Source: an uncultured Rhodospirillales bacterium (GTDB taxonomy: Bacteria > Pseudomonadota > Alphaproteobacteria > Acetobacterales > Acetobacteraceae). Taken from it: a stretch of DNA of 14,486 bases. Positions 7,223 to 14,486 of the stretch are shown here, piece after piece. The stretch lies in the NCBI GenBank assembly GCA_903844785.1, contig CAIMVB010000094.1, forward strand, positions 1-14,486. Reading direction: 5' to 3'. The notes under the pieces are model-generated. The model saw nothing but the letters and a program-made list of their open reading frames with translations, did no database searches and was not told the DNA's origin. Position numbers and translations under genes: made by a program. Each line of letters starts with the position of its first letter. Position 1 is the first letter of the stretch.

Positions 7223-8845
7223 ATGTCCGCCGCCGCTGATTTTTCCGCCGTGAAGGCCTGGCCCTTTGAGGAAGCGCGCAAGGTCGCCGCGCGCCTGGCC
7301 GCTTCGGGCAAAAGCACGGCGCTGTTTGAAACGGGCTATGGCCCTTCCGGCCTGCCGCATATCGGCACCTTTGGCGAAGTGGCGCGCACAAGCTGGATCC
7401 GCCACGCCTTTGGGCAGCTTACCGGCTTGCCATCACGCTTGCTCGCCTTCAGCGATGATATGGATGGGCTGCGCAAGGTGCCGGATAATGTGCCGAATAA
7501 GGAAATGCTGGCCGGGCATATCGGGCGACCCGTCACGGCGATTCCTGACCCCTTCGGCACGCATGAAAGCTTTGGGCACCATAATAACGCGCGGTTGCGC
7601 GCCTTTCTGGATGCTTTCGGCTTCGATTATGAATTCGCGTCTTCATCGGAATACTACCGATCCGGGCGCTTTGATGCCGCGTTGCTGCGCATGGCGGAAA
7701 ACCATGCCAAGGTGCTGGACGTGATCCTGCCCACACTTGGGCCAGATCGGCGCGCCACCTATTCGCCCTTCCTGCCCATCCACCCGAAAACCGGCGTGGT
7801 CATGCAGGTGCCGATGGAGGAAATCCGCCCCGATCAGGACATGCTGGTCTGGCGCGATCCCGATAGTGGGGAGCGTTTCGGCACACGCATCACGGGTGGG
7901 CATTGCAAGGCGCAATGGAAGGCGGATTGGGCGTTGCGCTGGTTTGCGCTTGGCGTCGATTATGAAATGTCGGGCAAGGATTTGATTGATAGCGTCCGGC
8001 TTTCATCCGCGATTTGCCGCGTGCTTGGTGGCAAGCCGCCTGAGGGCTTCACTTACGAGCATTTCCTGGATGAACAGGGCCAGAAGATTTCCAAATCCAA
8101 GGGCAATGGCCTGACGATTGAGGAATGGCTGCGCTATGCGCCGCCGGAAAGCCTTTCCCTATTCATGTTTAACCAGCCGCAGCGCGCCAAGCGGCTTTAC
8201 TTTGATCAAATCCCGCGCGCCGTGGATGAATATCTGCAACATCGCACGCGGCTCCGCACCGCGCCGGATGCCGCCAATCCGGCCTGGCATCTGCATGCTG
8301 GCGCCGCGCCGAATGACCCGGAACCACCGGTTTCCTTCACCATGTTGCTGAACCTGGCCAGCGTGGTGAATGCGGATGACCCAACGCTGCTTTGGGGTTT
8401 TCTGGCGCGCTATGCGCCCGGCGCAACGCCACAAAGCCAGCCCTTGCTTGGCAAGCTGATTGAATACGCCGTTGCCTATTACCGGGATTTCGTCGCGCCC
8501 ACCAAGCGCTTCCGCGCGCCAAGCGCGGGCGAACGGGAAGCGCTGGCAGCGCTTATGGTGGCGCTGCGCGACCGCGCCGCAGATCTGGAAGCCACGCCGG
8601 CGGAAGAACGCGCCAAGGTTGCGCAGGATTTGGTGTTTGATGCGGGACGCCGAGAGCCCTTCCTGGAAGCAGGCAAGGATGGGCGCATGGGCGTGTCGCG
8701 CGCCTGGTTCAATGCGCTTTATCAAGTGCTGCTTGGTCAGGAAGAAGGCCCGCGCTTTGGCGGCTTCATCGCGCTTTACGGCGTGGCCGGCACGATTGGC
8801 CTGATTGAAACCGCGCTGACGCGCGCGGAGAACGCCGAGGCGTGA
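7223..8845 (+). CDS. lysK: Lysyl-tRNA synthetase, class I
   Basis: This 540-residue enzyme charges tRNA-Lys with lysine in the cytoplasm. It is the archaeal-type class I form, not the class II LysS found in most bacteria. The HIGH-type signature is [10 protein letters not shown] (43-52), and the KMSKS loop is KISKS (288-292). Between them lie [12 protein letters not shown] and the [17 protein letters not shown] block typical of class I LysRS. Class I LysRS is common in alphaproteobacteria, spirochaetes and archaea. The ATG at 7223 is chosen because GAGAGGA lies 12 bases upstream; an in-frame TTG at 7202 would add seven unremarkable residues. Its stop overlaps the GTG start of the MprF-like gene by 4 bp, implying coupled translation. 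This is notable because MprF enzymes use Lys-tRNA as substrate. Confidence 0.95.
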   Translation: MSAAADFSAVKAWPFEEARKVAARLAASGKSTALFETGYGPSGLPHIGTFGEVARTSWIRHAFGQLTGLPSRLLAFSDDMDGLRKVPDNVPNKEMLAGHIGRPVTAIPDPFGTHESFGHHNNARLRAFLDAFGFDYEFASSSEYYRSGRFDAALLRMAENHAKVLDVILPTLGPDRRATYSPFLPIHPKTGVVMQVPMEEIRPDQDMLVWRDPDSGERFGTRITGGHCKAQWKADWALRWFALGVDYEMSGKDLIDSVRLSSAICRVLGGKPPEGFTYEHFLDEQGQKISKSKGNGLTIEEWLRYAPPESLSLFMFNQPQRAKRLYFDQIPRAVDEYLQHRTRLRTAPDAANPAWHLHAGAAPNDPEPPVSFTMLLNLASVVNADDPTLLWGFLARYAPGATPQSQPLLGKLIEYAVAYYRDFVAPTKRFRAPSAGEREALAALMVALRDRAADLEATPAEERAKVAQDLVFDAGRREPFLEAGKDGRMGVSRAWFNALYQVLLGQEEGPRFGGFIALYGVAGTIGLIETALTRAENAEA

Positions 8846-10806
8846 CGCGACAGAGCGCGCTTTCCCTGCTCAAGCGTTTCGGCCCGACCTGCTTCGGCCT
8901 GCTGCTGCTGGTAGGCGCGCTTTATGTGGTGCAGCGCGAATTTCGCGGGCTTTCCTGGCAGGATATTCAAACCGCGCTGCATGCTACGCCAGCTGCGGGG
9001 CTATGGCTGGCGGCGGGCTGCACCGTGGGCGCCTATCTATTGCTGTCGGCTTATGATCGCTTAGGGTCCATTTATGCCGGGCATCCGGTTTCCTGGCGGC
9101 GATCTCTACTGGCTTCCTTCTGCGCTTATTCACTCGCGAATAATATCGGCGTCGCCACGGTTTCCGGGGCTGCGGTGCGCTATCGTTTCTATACCAGTTG
9201 GGGGCTGGCGCCGGTTGCCATTGCGAAAGTCATTGCCATTACCTCGCTCACCTTCGGGTTGGGCGGCTTTGCCATAGCGGGTACGGTGCTGGTGCTGGAA
9301 CCTGATTTGCTCGGCTTTCTGGGGCCGGGGGCGCCGCGCTGGATTTTGCCACTCATCGGGTTTTTGTGTTGGGCGATTGTCATCACCTATGTGGTGCTGG
9401 CGCGCTTCGTGCCGCATATCCGGCTTTTCGGGCATGAGATTGATCTGCCCGGCTTTCGTATAGCGATTGCCCAGGTGGCGCTGGCAACAGCGGATGTCGC
9501 TGTCACGGCCATGATTTTCTACGCCCTGCTGCCACCAGCCGATGGTCTGAGTTTTTTGCATTTCCTAGGCATTTACATCGCTGCCTATATGGCGGGGCTG
9601 GCGGCCAATGTGCCGGGCGGCATCGGGGTATTTGACGGCGCCATTTTATTTGCCCTGGCGGGCTTCATGCCAACCCCTGCCGTGGTGGGCGCGCTGCTGC
9701 TGTTTCGGCTTTTCTATTACATTATTCCGCTATTTCTGGCCGGCGCGCTTTTCGCGGGGTTTGAAATCAGCCAGCGCCGCAAACTGGTCGCGCGCTTGGC
9801 GCCTGATCGCGGCATTGCGGTTTCCTTTGAAGTTTCGGCCCTGGCCGGGCTCACCGGCCTTGCCGCCTTGGCGCTGATTTTCATCGGCGCGCTGCCGCCC
9901 AAGCCAAGCCTGCTTGGCCCGGTACCGGATATTCTGGAAGAAGCCGCCAGCCATTTCGCCGCTTCCGTTGTGGGCTCACTGTTATTGGCCGCCGCTTATG
10001 GGCTGGTGCGACGGCTGACGCTGGCGTGGTGGGCCTCAATTTTTCTGCTGTTGAATGGCGTGTTGATTCTGGTGCTGCGCGGCGAACCGCTTTGGCTGAT
10101 CGCGGCCTTCCTGCTGGTGCCCCTGCTGCTGATGACCGCGCGTGCTGCGTTTTACCGCCGTGCGCAGTTGATTGGTGAGGCGATCTCCGCCGATGGGCTT
10201 GGCGCGCTCGCTGCCGGGGCGATTTGCGGGCTGACGCTCGCGACGGTCGCCTATCAAAGCGACCTGGCCGACCAGTCCTGGTGGGGGGTGGTGCTGGCGG
10301 CGGATGCGCCGGAGTCGCTCCGATTCACCGTGGGGCTGGCGGCGGTGCTGTTACTGGTTGCGGCCTTTCGGCTGCTGCTACCGGCCCGCCCACCCTCCAT
10401 GGCCTATACCGAAGCTGCGCGCGAGCGGCTTTTGGCACTCGGCGGCATGGCGCCTGGGCTGACGGCGGCGGATGGGGCGGTGTTCGGCGAAGCAGGGCGC
10501 GCTGGCTTTGCCTTTTTGCGCCGCGATGGGGTTTGGCTTGCCTTGGGCGATCCGGTCGGAGAGCCTCGGGACCGGGTTTCCGCCATTTGGCGCTTCCGGG
10601 ACCTTTGCGAAGCAGCGCAGGTGGACCCGGCCTTCTGGCGCGTTGGGCCGGAATTATTGCGTATTTACAGCGATATCGGCCTGACCGCCCTGGCGTTGGA
10701 GCCCGATGGCACCGCGCCGCGCTATCTGGTCTGCCGGGCAGAGCGTGATTTGGACAATCTGCGCGCCCTTTTGCCGCATGGCGGCGCGGGTGGCGAGGTA
10801 ACCTAA
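8842..10806 (+). CDS. MprF-like membrane protein: flippase domain plus truncated lysyl-phosphatidylglycerol synthase domain
   Basis: This 654-residue protein starts at a GTG that overlaps the LysRS stop (GTGA). Residues 1 to about 515 are a multi-spanning membrane region with roughly a dozen hydrophobic segments. They carry MprF/UPF0104 marks [18 protein letters not shown] (100-117) and [13 protein letters not shown] (255-267). Residues about 520-620 match the start of the cytoplasmic DUF2156 lysyltransferase domain, with [13 protein letters not shown] (563-575), WRFRDLC (583-589), WRVGPELL and YSDIGL (599-614). A full MprF continues for some 200 residues with a second GNAT half that handles Lys-tRNA. 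Here the protein ends at 654 and no remnant fits in the 63 bp that follow. It may flip aminoacylated or other phospholipids without making them. The family is secure, the synthase activity doubtful. Confidence 0.85.
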   Translation: MTRQSALSLLKRFGPTCFGLLLLVGALYVVQREFRGLSWQDIQTALHATPAAGLWLAAGCTVGAYLLLSAYDRLGSIYAGHPVSWRRSLLASFCAYSLANNIGVATVSGAAVRYRFYTSWGLAPVAIAKVIAITSLTFGLGGFAIAGTVLVLEPDLLGFLGPGAPRWILPLIGFLCWAIVITYVVLARFVPHIRLFGHEIDLPGFRIAIAQVALATADVAVTAMIFYALLPPADGLSFLHFLGIYIAAYMAGLAANVPGGIGVFDGAILFALAGFMPTPAVVGALLLFRLFYYIIPLFLAGALFAGFEISQRRKLVARLAPDRGIAVSFEVSALAGLTGLAALALIFIGALPPKPSLLGPVPDILEEAASHFAASVVGSLLLAAAYGLVRRLTLAWWASIFLLLNGVLILVLRGEPLWLIAAFLLVPLLLMTARAAFYRRAQLIGEAISADGLGALAAGAICGLTLATVAYQSDLADQSWWGVVLAADAPESLRFTVGLAAVLLLVAAFRLLLPARPPSMAYTEAARERLLALGGMAPGLTAADGAVFGEAGRAGFAFLRRDGVWLALGDPVGEPRDRVSAIWRFRDLCEAAQVDPAFWRVGPELLRIYSDIGLTALALEPDGTAPRYLVCRAERDLDNLRALLPHGGAGGEVT

Positions 10807-10869
10807 ACTACTTGCAAGTAACGCCCGGCCGCGCCATTGCAAGCGCGCTTCAGATCAAAGGAGGAGCAG
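10807..10869 (+). promoter_or_regulatory. Gap before the UDP-glucose dehydrogenase gene with two perfect palindromes and a strong ribosome site
   Basis: The 63-bp gap contains the 12-bp perfect palindrome TACTTGCAAGTA (10809-10820) and the 10-bp perfect palindrome AAGCGCGCTT (10841-10850). The heptamer TTGCAAG occurs in both parts (10812 and 10837). AAAGGAGGAG (10857-10866) is an unusually good Shine-Dalgarno that fixes the next start at 10870. The palindromes could be an operator controlling ugd apart from the upstream genes; that is inference. Confidence 0.4.
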
Positions 10870-12174
10870 ATGCGCATTTCTATGATCGGGGCCGGCTATG
10901 TTGGCTTGGTTTCAGGCGCCTGCTTCGCCGAATTCGGCGTGGATGTGACGGTGATGGATGTTGATCCCGCCAAGATCTCCGCCCTGCATGAAGGGCGGAT
11001 GCCGATTTATGAGCCGGGGCTGGATAAGCTGGTTGCGGAAAATGTCGCCGCCGGGCGGCTTGGCTTCACCACGGATTTGAAGGCCGCCATTGCCGGCGCC
11101 GATGCCGTTTTCCTGGCGGTTGGAACGCCCACACGTCGCGGCGATGGCCATGCCGACCTTTCATATGTTTATGCCGCCGCCGAGGAAGTGGCGCGCGCCG
11201 CCACCGGCCCGCTTGTTCTGGTGACGAAATCTACCGTGCCGGTCGGCACCGGGCGCGAAGTGCGCGCCATTGTGCGCAAGGCACGGCCAGAACTTGCCAT
11301 CAGCGTTGCCTCCAACCCCGAGTTTCTCCGCGAAGGCAGCGCCATTGGCGATTTCATGCGCCCGGATCGCGTGGTGATTGGCACCGAGGATGAGCAAGGC
11401 TTGGCGGTGCTGAAGCGGCTTTATCGCCCGCTTTATTTGATTGAAACGCCGGTGCTGGCCACCAGCCTTGAAACCGCGGAGCTGATCAAATACGCCGCCA
11501 ATGCCTTCCTCGCGACCAAGATCACCTTCATCAATGAAATCGCCGATCTTTGTGAAAAAGTCGGTGCCGATGTGCATGATGTAGCGCGCGGCATGGGGCT
11601 TGATGGGCGGATCGGGCGCAAATTCCTCCACCCCGGCCCGGGCTATGGCGGTTCCTGCTTCCCGAAGGACACGCTGGCGCTGGCCCGTACCGCACAGGAT
11701 GCTGGCGCGCCGATCAAACTGGTGGAAGCCACCATTGCGGTGAATGAGGCGCGCAAGGTGCAAATGGCGGATCGCATCCTGGCCGCGCTCGGGCCTGATC
11801 CGGCGGGCAAGGTGGTTGCCGTGCTGGGCCTGACCTTCAAGCCCGAAACCGACGACATGCGCGATGCGCCATCCTTGGTCATCCTGCCCAAGCTGGCTGC
11901 GGCGGGGGTCGCTTTGCGCGCCTTTGACCCGCAGCCCGGCCATGCGCGCCAGGTGCTGCCGCAGGCGGTGCATTATGCCGGAAGCCCCTTGGCTGCGGCA
12001 GAAGGCGCCGATGCTCTGGTAGTGCTGACGGAATGGAATGAATTCCGAGCGCTCGCGCCGACCCGCCTGAAATCCGCCATGAAGGGCAGTATTATTCTCG
12101 ACTTACGCAATATCTGGGAGCCAGCGGCGATGCGCGCTGCCGGCTTCACCTATTCCTCGATCGGCCGTCCCTGA
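10870..12174 (+). CDS. ugd: UDP-glucose 6-dehydrogenase
   Basis: The enzyme oxidises UDP-glucose to UDP-glucuronate with two NAD+, supplying uronic acids for capsule, exopolysaccharide or lipopolysaccharide. The start at 10870 follows AAAGGAGGAG and gives 434 residues, normal for the bacterial family. The Rossmann loop GAGYVG is at 7-12. Substrate and catalytic marks are STVPVGTG (121-128), NPEFLREG (149-156), Lys207 and Asn211 in [14 protein letters not shown], and the nucleophile Cys263 in [10 protein letters not shown]. The C-terminal UDP-binding domain shows [16 protein letters not shown]. It lies 63 bp after the MprF-like gene and 11 bp before the phosphohexomutase gene, so the pair ugd-mutase is almost surely co-transcribed. 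Related GDP-mannose 6-dehydrogenase is less likely because of the sequence around the active site, but I cannot exclude another nucleotide sugar. Confidence 0.92.
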   Translation: MRISMIGAGYVGLVSGACFAEFGVDVTVMDVDPAKISALHEGRMPIYEPGLDKLVAENVAAGRLGFTTDLKAAIAGADAVFLAVGTPTRRGDGHADLSYVYAAAEEVARAATGPLVLVTKSTVPVGTGREVRAIVRKARPELAISVASNPEFLREGSAIGDFMRPDRVVIGTEDEQGLAVLKRLYRPLYLIETPVLATSLETAELIKYAANAFLATKITFINEIADLCEKVGADVHDVARGMGLDGRIGRKFLHPGPGYGGSCFPKDTLALARTAQDAGAPIKLVEATIAVNEARKVQMADRILAALGPDPAGKVVAVLGLTFKPETDDMRDAPSLVILPKLAAAGVALRAFDPQPGHARQVLPQAVHYAGSPLAAAEGADALVVLTEWNEFRALAPTRLKSAMKGSIILDLRNIWEPAAMRAAGFTYSSIGRP

Positions 12175-12185
12175 GAGCCCTTGCC

Positions 12186-13598
12186 ATGACCGGATTCAAT
12201 CATCGCTTCGACCCCACCGTGCTGCGCGAATATGATATTCGCGGAATTGTCGGCAAAACCCTGAACCCGGAAGATGCCTATGCCATTGGCCGCTGCTTTG
12301 GCAGCGTCGTCAGCCGTGGTGGCGGCAAGCGTGTAGCAGTGGGCTATGATGGCAGGCTACATTCGCCCGAGATGGAAGCGCAGCTTGTAGCGGGCTTGCG
12401 CGCCTGCGGGCTGGAAGTGGTGCGGATTGGGTTGTGCGCCACACCGATGCTCTATTTCGCGGCCTATGCGCTCGAAGCCGATGGCGCGGCGATGGTGACC
12501 GGCAGCCACAACCCGCCCGATTATAACGGCTTCAAGATGATGATCGGCAAGAAGCCGTTTTATGGCGCGCAGATTCAGCAAATTGGCCGCATGGCCGCTG
12601 ATGGTGATGTGGTGCCCGAAGCCGCTGGTTCGGATCGCGCCGTGGATATCGCGACACGCTATGCTGACCGCGTATTGCAGGATTGGGATGGCGGGGACCG
12701 CGCGCTGAAAGTGGTGTGGGATCCGGGCAATGGCTCGGCCGGGCCGATTGTAAAGGCGCTGGCCGCGCGCCTGCCTGGGCATCACATGGTGATCAATGCC
12801 GATGTGGATGGGCGCTTCCCGAACCATCACCCGGACCCAACGGTGCCGAAAAATCTGGAACAATTGATCACCGCCGTGGCGCGTGAAGGTGCTGATCTTG
12901 GCATTGCCTTTGACGGCGATGGGGACCGGATTGGTATTGTTGATAATGAAGGCCATGTGCTGTTCGGCGATCAATTAATGATCGTGCTGGCGCGTGATGT
13001 GCTGAAAGCAAAACCTGGGGCCACCATCATTGCAGATGTGAAGGCATCGCAAGTTTTGTTCGATGAGATCGCCAAGGCGGGCGGCAATCCGCTGATGTGG
13101 AAAACCGGGCATTCGCTGATCAAGGCGAAAATGGCGGAAACCGGCAGCCCGCTGGCGGGAGAAATGTCCGGCCATATCTTCTTTGCCGATAAATGGTACG
13201 GTTTTGACGATGCGCCATATTCCGCCGTGCGGCTGCTTGGCATTGTAGCCCGGCTTACCGGCCCGCTTTCCGCCTTGCGCGCCGCTTTGCCGCAGGTGAT
13301 CAATACGCCGGAACTTCGTTTTGATTGCACCGAGGAGCGCAAGTTTGAAGTGGTGCGTGAAGTGAAGGAACGCCTGGCCGCTGCCGGCGCCAAGGTGCAG
13401 GATGTGGATGGCGTGCGTGTGCTGACCGATGATGGCTGGTGGCTGCTGCGCGCTTCCAATACCCAGGCCGTGCTGGTGGCCCGCGTGGAAGCTTCCAGCG
13501 AGGCCGGGCTGGAACGCCTGAAGGCCGATCTGGCGCACCAGATTACCGCGAGTGGCTTGGCCGTGCCGGATTTCTCCGGCGCCAATGCGGGGCATTGA
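12186..13598 (+). CDS. Phosphomannomutase/phosphoglucomutase
   Basis: This 470-residue alpha-D-phosphohexomutase interconverts hexose 6- and 1-phosphates, giving mannose-1-phosphate and glucose-1-phosphate for nucleotide-sugar synthesis. The four domains are readable. The phosphoserine loop [13 protein letters not shown] (105-117) has Ser107 as phosphate carrier. The magnesium loop is DGDGDR (243-248), the sugar-recognition loop is GEMSGH (325-330), and the C-terminal phosphate-binding loop is [16 protein letters not shown]. The opening [16 protein letters not shown] is that of AlgC/ManB-type enzymes, so dual specificity for mannose and glucose is likely. It follows ugd by 11 bp. Glucose-1-phosphate from this enzyme feeds UDP-glucose, the substrate of ugd, which explains the pairing. 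No key residue is missing. Confidence 0.94.
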   Translation: MTGFNHRFDPTVLREYDIRGIVGKTLNPEDAYAIGRCFGSVVSRGGGKRVAVGYDGRLHSPEMEAQLVAGLRACGLEVVRIGLCATPMLYFAAYALEADGAAMVTGSHNPPDYNGFKMMIGKKPFYGAQIQQIGRMAADGDVVPEAAGSDRAVDIATRYADRVLQDWDGGDRALKVVWDPGNGSAGPIVKALAARLPGHHMVINADVDGRFPNHHPDPTVPKNLEQLITAVAREGADLGIAFDGDGDRIGIVDNEGHVLFGDQLMIVLARDVLKAKPGATIIADVKASQVLFDEIAKAGGNPLMWKTGHSLIKAKMAETGSPLAGEMSGHIFFADKWYGFDDAPYSAVRLLGIVARLTGPLSALRAALPQVINTPELRFDCTEERKFEVVREVKERLAAAGAKVQDVDGVRVLTDDGWWLLRASNTQAVLVARVEASSEAGLERLKADLAHQITASGLAVPDFSGANAGH

Positions 13599-13656
13599 GG
13601 CTGGGCGTAAGTTTGGGTTACGGTTCCTCCACCTTGAACAAGGGAAGGAACCGGGA

Positions 13657-14486
13657 ATGAAACTCTCTCGTCGTGATCTGTTGATCGCAGGCGCCGTTCT
13701 GGCGGCGCCGGCCACGCTCCGCGCGCAGGATTTCCCAGCGCGGCCTATTCGCATCATCGTGCCTTTCCCGGCTGGCGGCACCACGGATTTGCTGGCGCGG
13801 CTTTTCGCGCAACGCCTGACCGAAACAATGGGTCAATCGGTTGTGGTGGAAAATCGCGGCGGTGGGGGTGGTTCGATCGGCGCGGATGTTGTCGCGAAGG
13901 CGGCACCTGATGGCTACACGCTGTTGATGCACAACATCACCTTCCCGACGACAACGGCGGCGATGACGCTGGCGGGGCGCCCGCCGCACGACATTGAACG
14001 GGATTTCGCGCCGCTATCGCTTGGCGCCAATGTGCCATTGGTGATCCTGGCCAATCCTTCCGTGCCCGTTTCGGATTTGAAGGGCTTCGCTGCCTGGGCC
14101 AAGGCGCAAAGCTCCGCGCCCTTTTATGGCTCTACCGGGCCTGGTTCCTTCATGAATATGGTGGGCGAAGTGCTGAAGCGCGATGCGGGGATCGCGATGG
14201 AGCACGTGCCCTTCCGCGGCGCGGCGCCGATGATCCAGGAATTGATCGCGGGGCGGGTACAATTCGGCGGCGATCAAATCTCCACCTGCTTCGGCCATGT
14301 GCGTTCCGGCGCGCTGAAGGGCTTGGCCACCACCGCATCGAAGCGCGCCAAGATACTGCCCGATGTGCCGACGGTGCGCGAACAGGGCTTTGCTTCTTTG
14401 GAATTGGAAGGCTGGAACGGGTTTTTCGCGCCCGCGCGCACGCCAGCGCCCATCATGGCGCGTCTGCAACGCGAAATCGCCGCCGC
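13657..14486 (+). CDS. Bug/TctC-family extracytoplasmic substrate-binding protein, 3' end missing
   Basis: The open frame from ATG 13657 runs 276 codons to the right edge with no stop; the family usually has about 320-330 residues, so some 50 are missing. AAGGGAAGGAA (13640-13650) is the ribosome site. The N-terminus MKLSRRDLLIAG, a hydrophobic stretch and LRA before Gln24 form a signal peptide with a twin-arginine look, so Tat export to the periplasm is likely. Mature-protein marks are IRIIVPFPAGGTTDLLAR (31-48), VVVENRGGGGGSIGADVVA (62-80) and PDGYTLL (84-90), all typical of tripartite tricarboxylate transporter receptors. These bind small carboxylates and deliver them to a TctAB membrane pair, which is not seen here. 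Many such genes stand alone in these bacteria. The ligand is unknown. Confidence 0.9.
   Translation, partial: MKLSRRDLLIAGAVLAAPATLRAQDFPARPIRIIVPFPAGGTTDLLARLFAQRLTETMGQSVVVENRGGGGGSIGADVVAKAAPDGYTLLMHNITFPTTTAAMTLAGRPPHDIERDFAPLSLGANVPLVILANPSVPVSDLKGFAAWAKAQSSAPFYGSTGPGSFMNMVGEVLKRDAGIAMEHVPFRGAAPMIQELIAGRVQFGGDQISTCFGHVRSGALKGLATTASKRAKILPDVPTVREQGFASLELEGWNGFFAPARTPAPIMARLQREIAA

Noticed and set aside
10807..10869. A frameshifted continuation of the MprF-like gene that would restore the missing synthase half.
   Set aside because: Only 63 bp separate the stop from the ugd start. That is far too short for the roughly 200 missing residues, and ugd itself is intact.

Overview
The window looks like chromosomal DNA of a high-GC alphaproteobacterium, most likely in the Rhodospirillales/Acetobacterales (Roseomonas-like). 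This is inferred from the class I lysyl-tRNA synthetase, the Bug/TctC-type solute-binding protein, the CaiB/crotonase catabolic genes and the overall codon style. No taxonomic search was possible. It holds eleven protein-coding genes, two of them cut by the window edges. I saw no tRNA, rRNA, CRISPR array or insertion sequence.

Region 1 (1-3095) is acyl-CoA metabolism. A minus-strand operon reads metallo-beta-lactamase-fold hydrolase, then CaiB/BaiF CoA-transferase, then a crotonase cut by the left edge. The gap between the first two is 9 bp and the last two overlap as ATGA. A second crotonase-family gene diverges from the operon across a 121-bp spacer; by my alignment it lacks one of the two hydratase glutamates. 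Together the genes suggest activation and turnover of an unidentified carboxylic acid as its CoA ester.

Region 2 (3096-3252) is a short intergenic stretch between convergent genes. It is almost filled by three consecutive inverted repeats and may be a composite interspersed element.

Region 3 (3253-7078, minus strand) holds asd (aspartate-semialdehyde dehydrogenase) followed by a DinG/XPD-type iron-sulfur helicase with an unusual N-terminal extension.

Region 4 (7223-13598, plus strand) reads as a probable transcription unit. Class I lysyl-tRNA synthetase overlaps by GTGA with an MprF-like membrane protein. That protein keeps its whole flippase part but lacks the C-terminal half of the lysyl-transfer domain. 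UDP-glucose 6-dehydrogenase and a phosphomannomutase/phosphoglucomutase follow. The common theme appears to be cell-envelope chemistry: aminoacyl-lipid handling plus nucleotide-sugar and uronic-acid supply.

Region 5 (13657-14486) begins a Tat-type exported Bug-family substrate-binding protein that runs off the right edge. The items most worth a second look are the LysRS/truncated-MprF pairing and the three-hairpin intergenic element.
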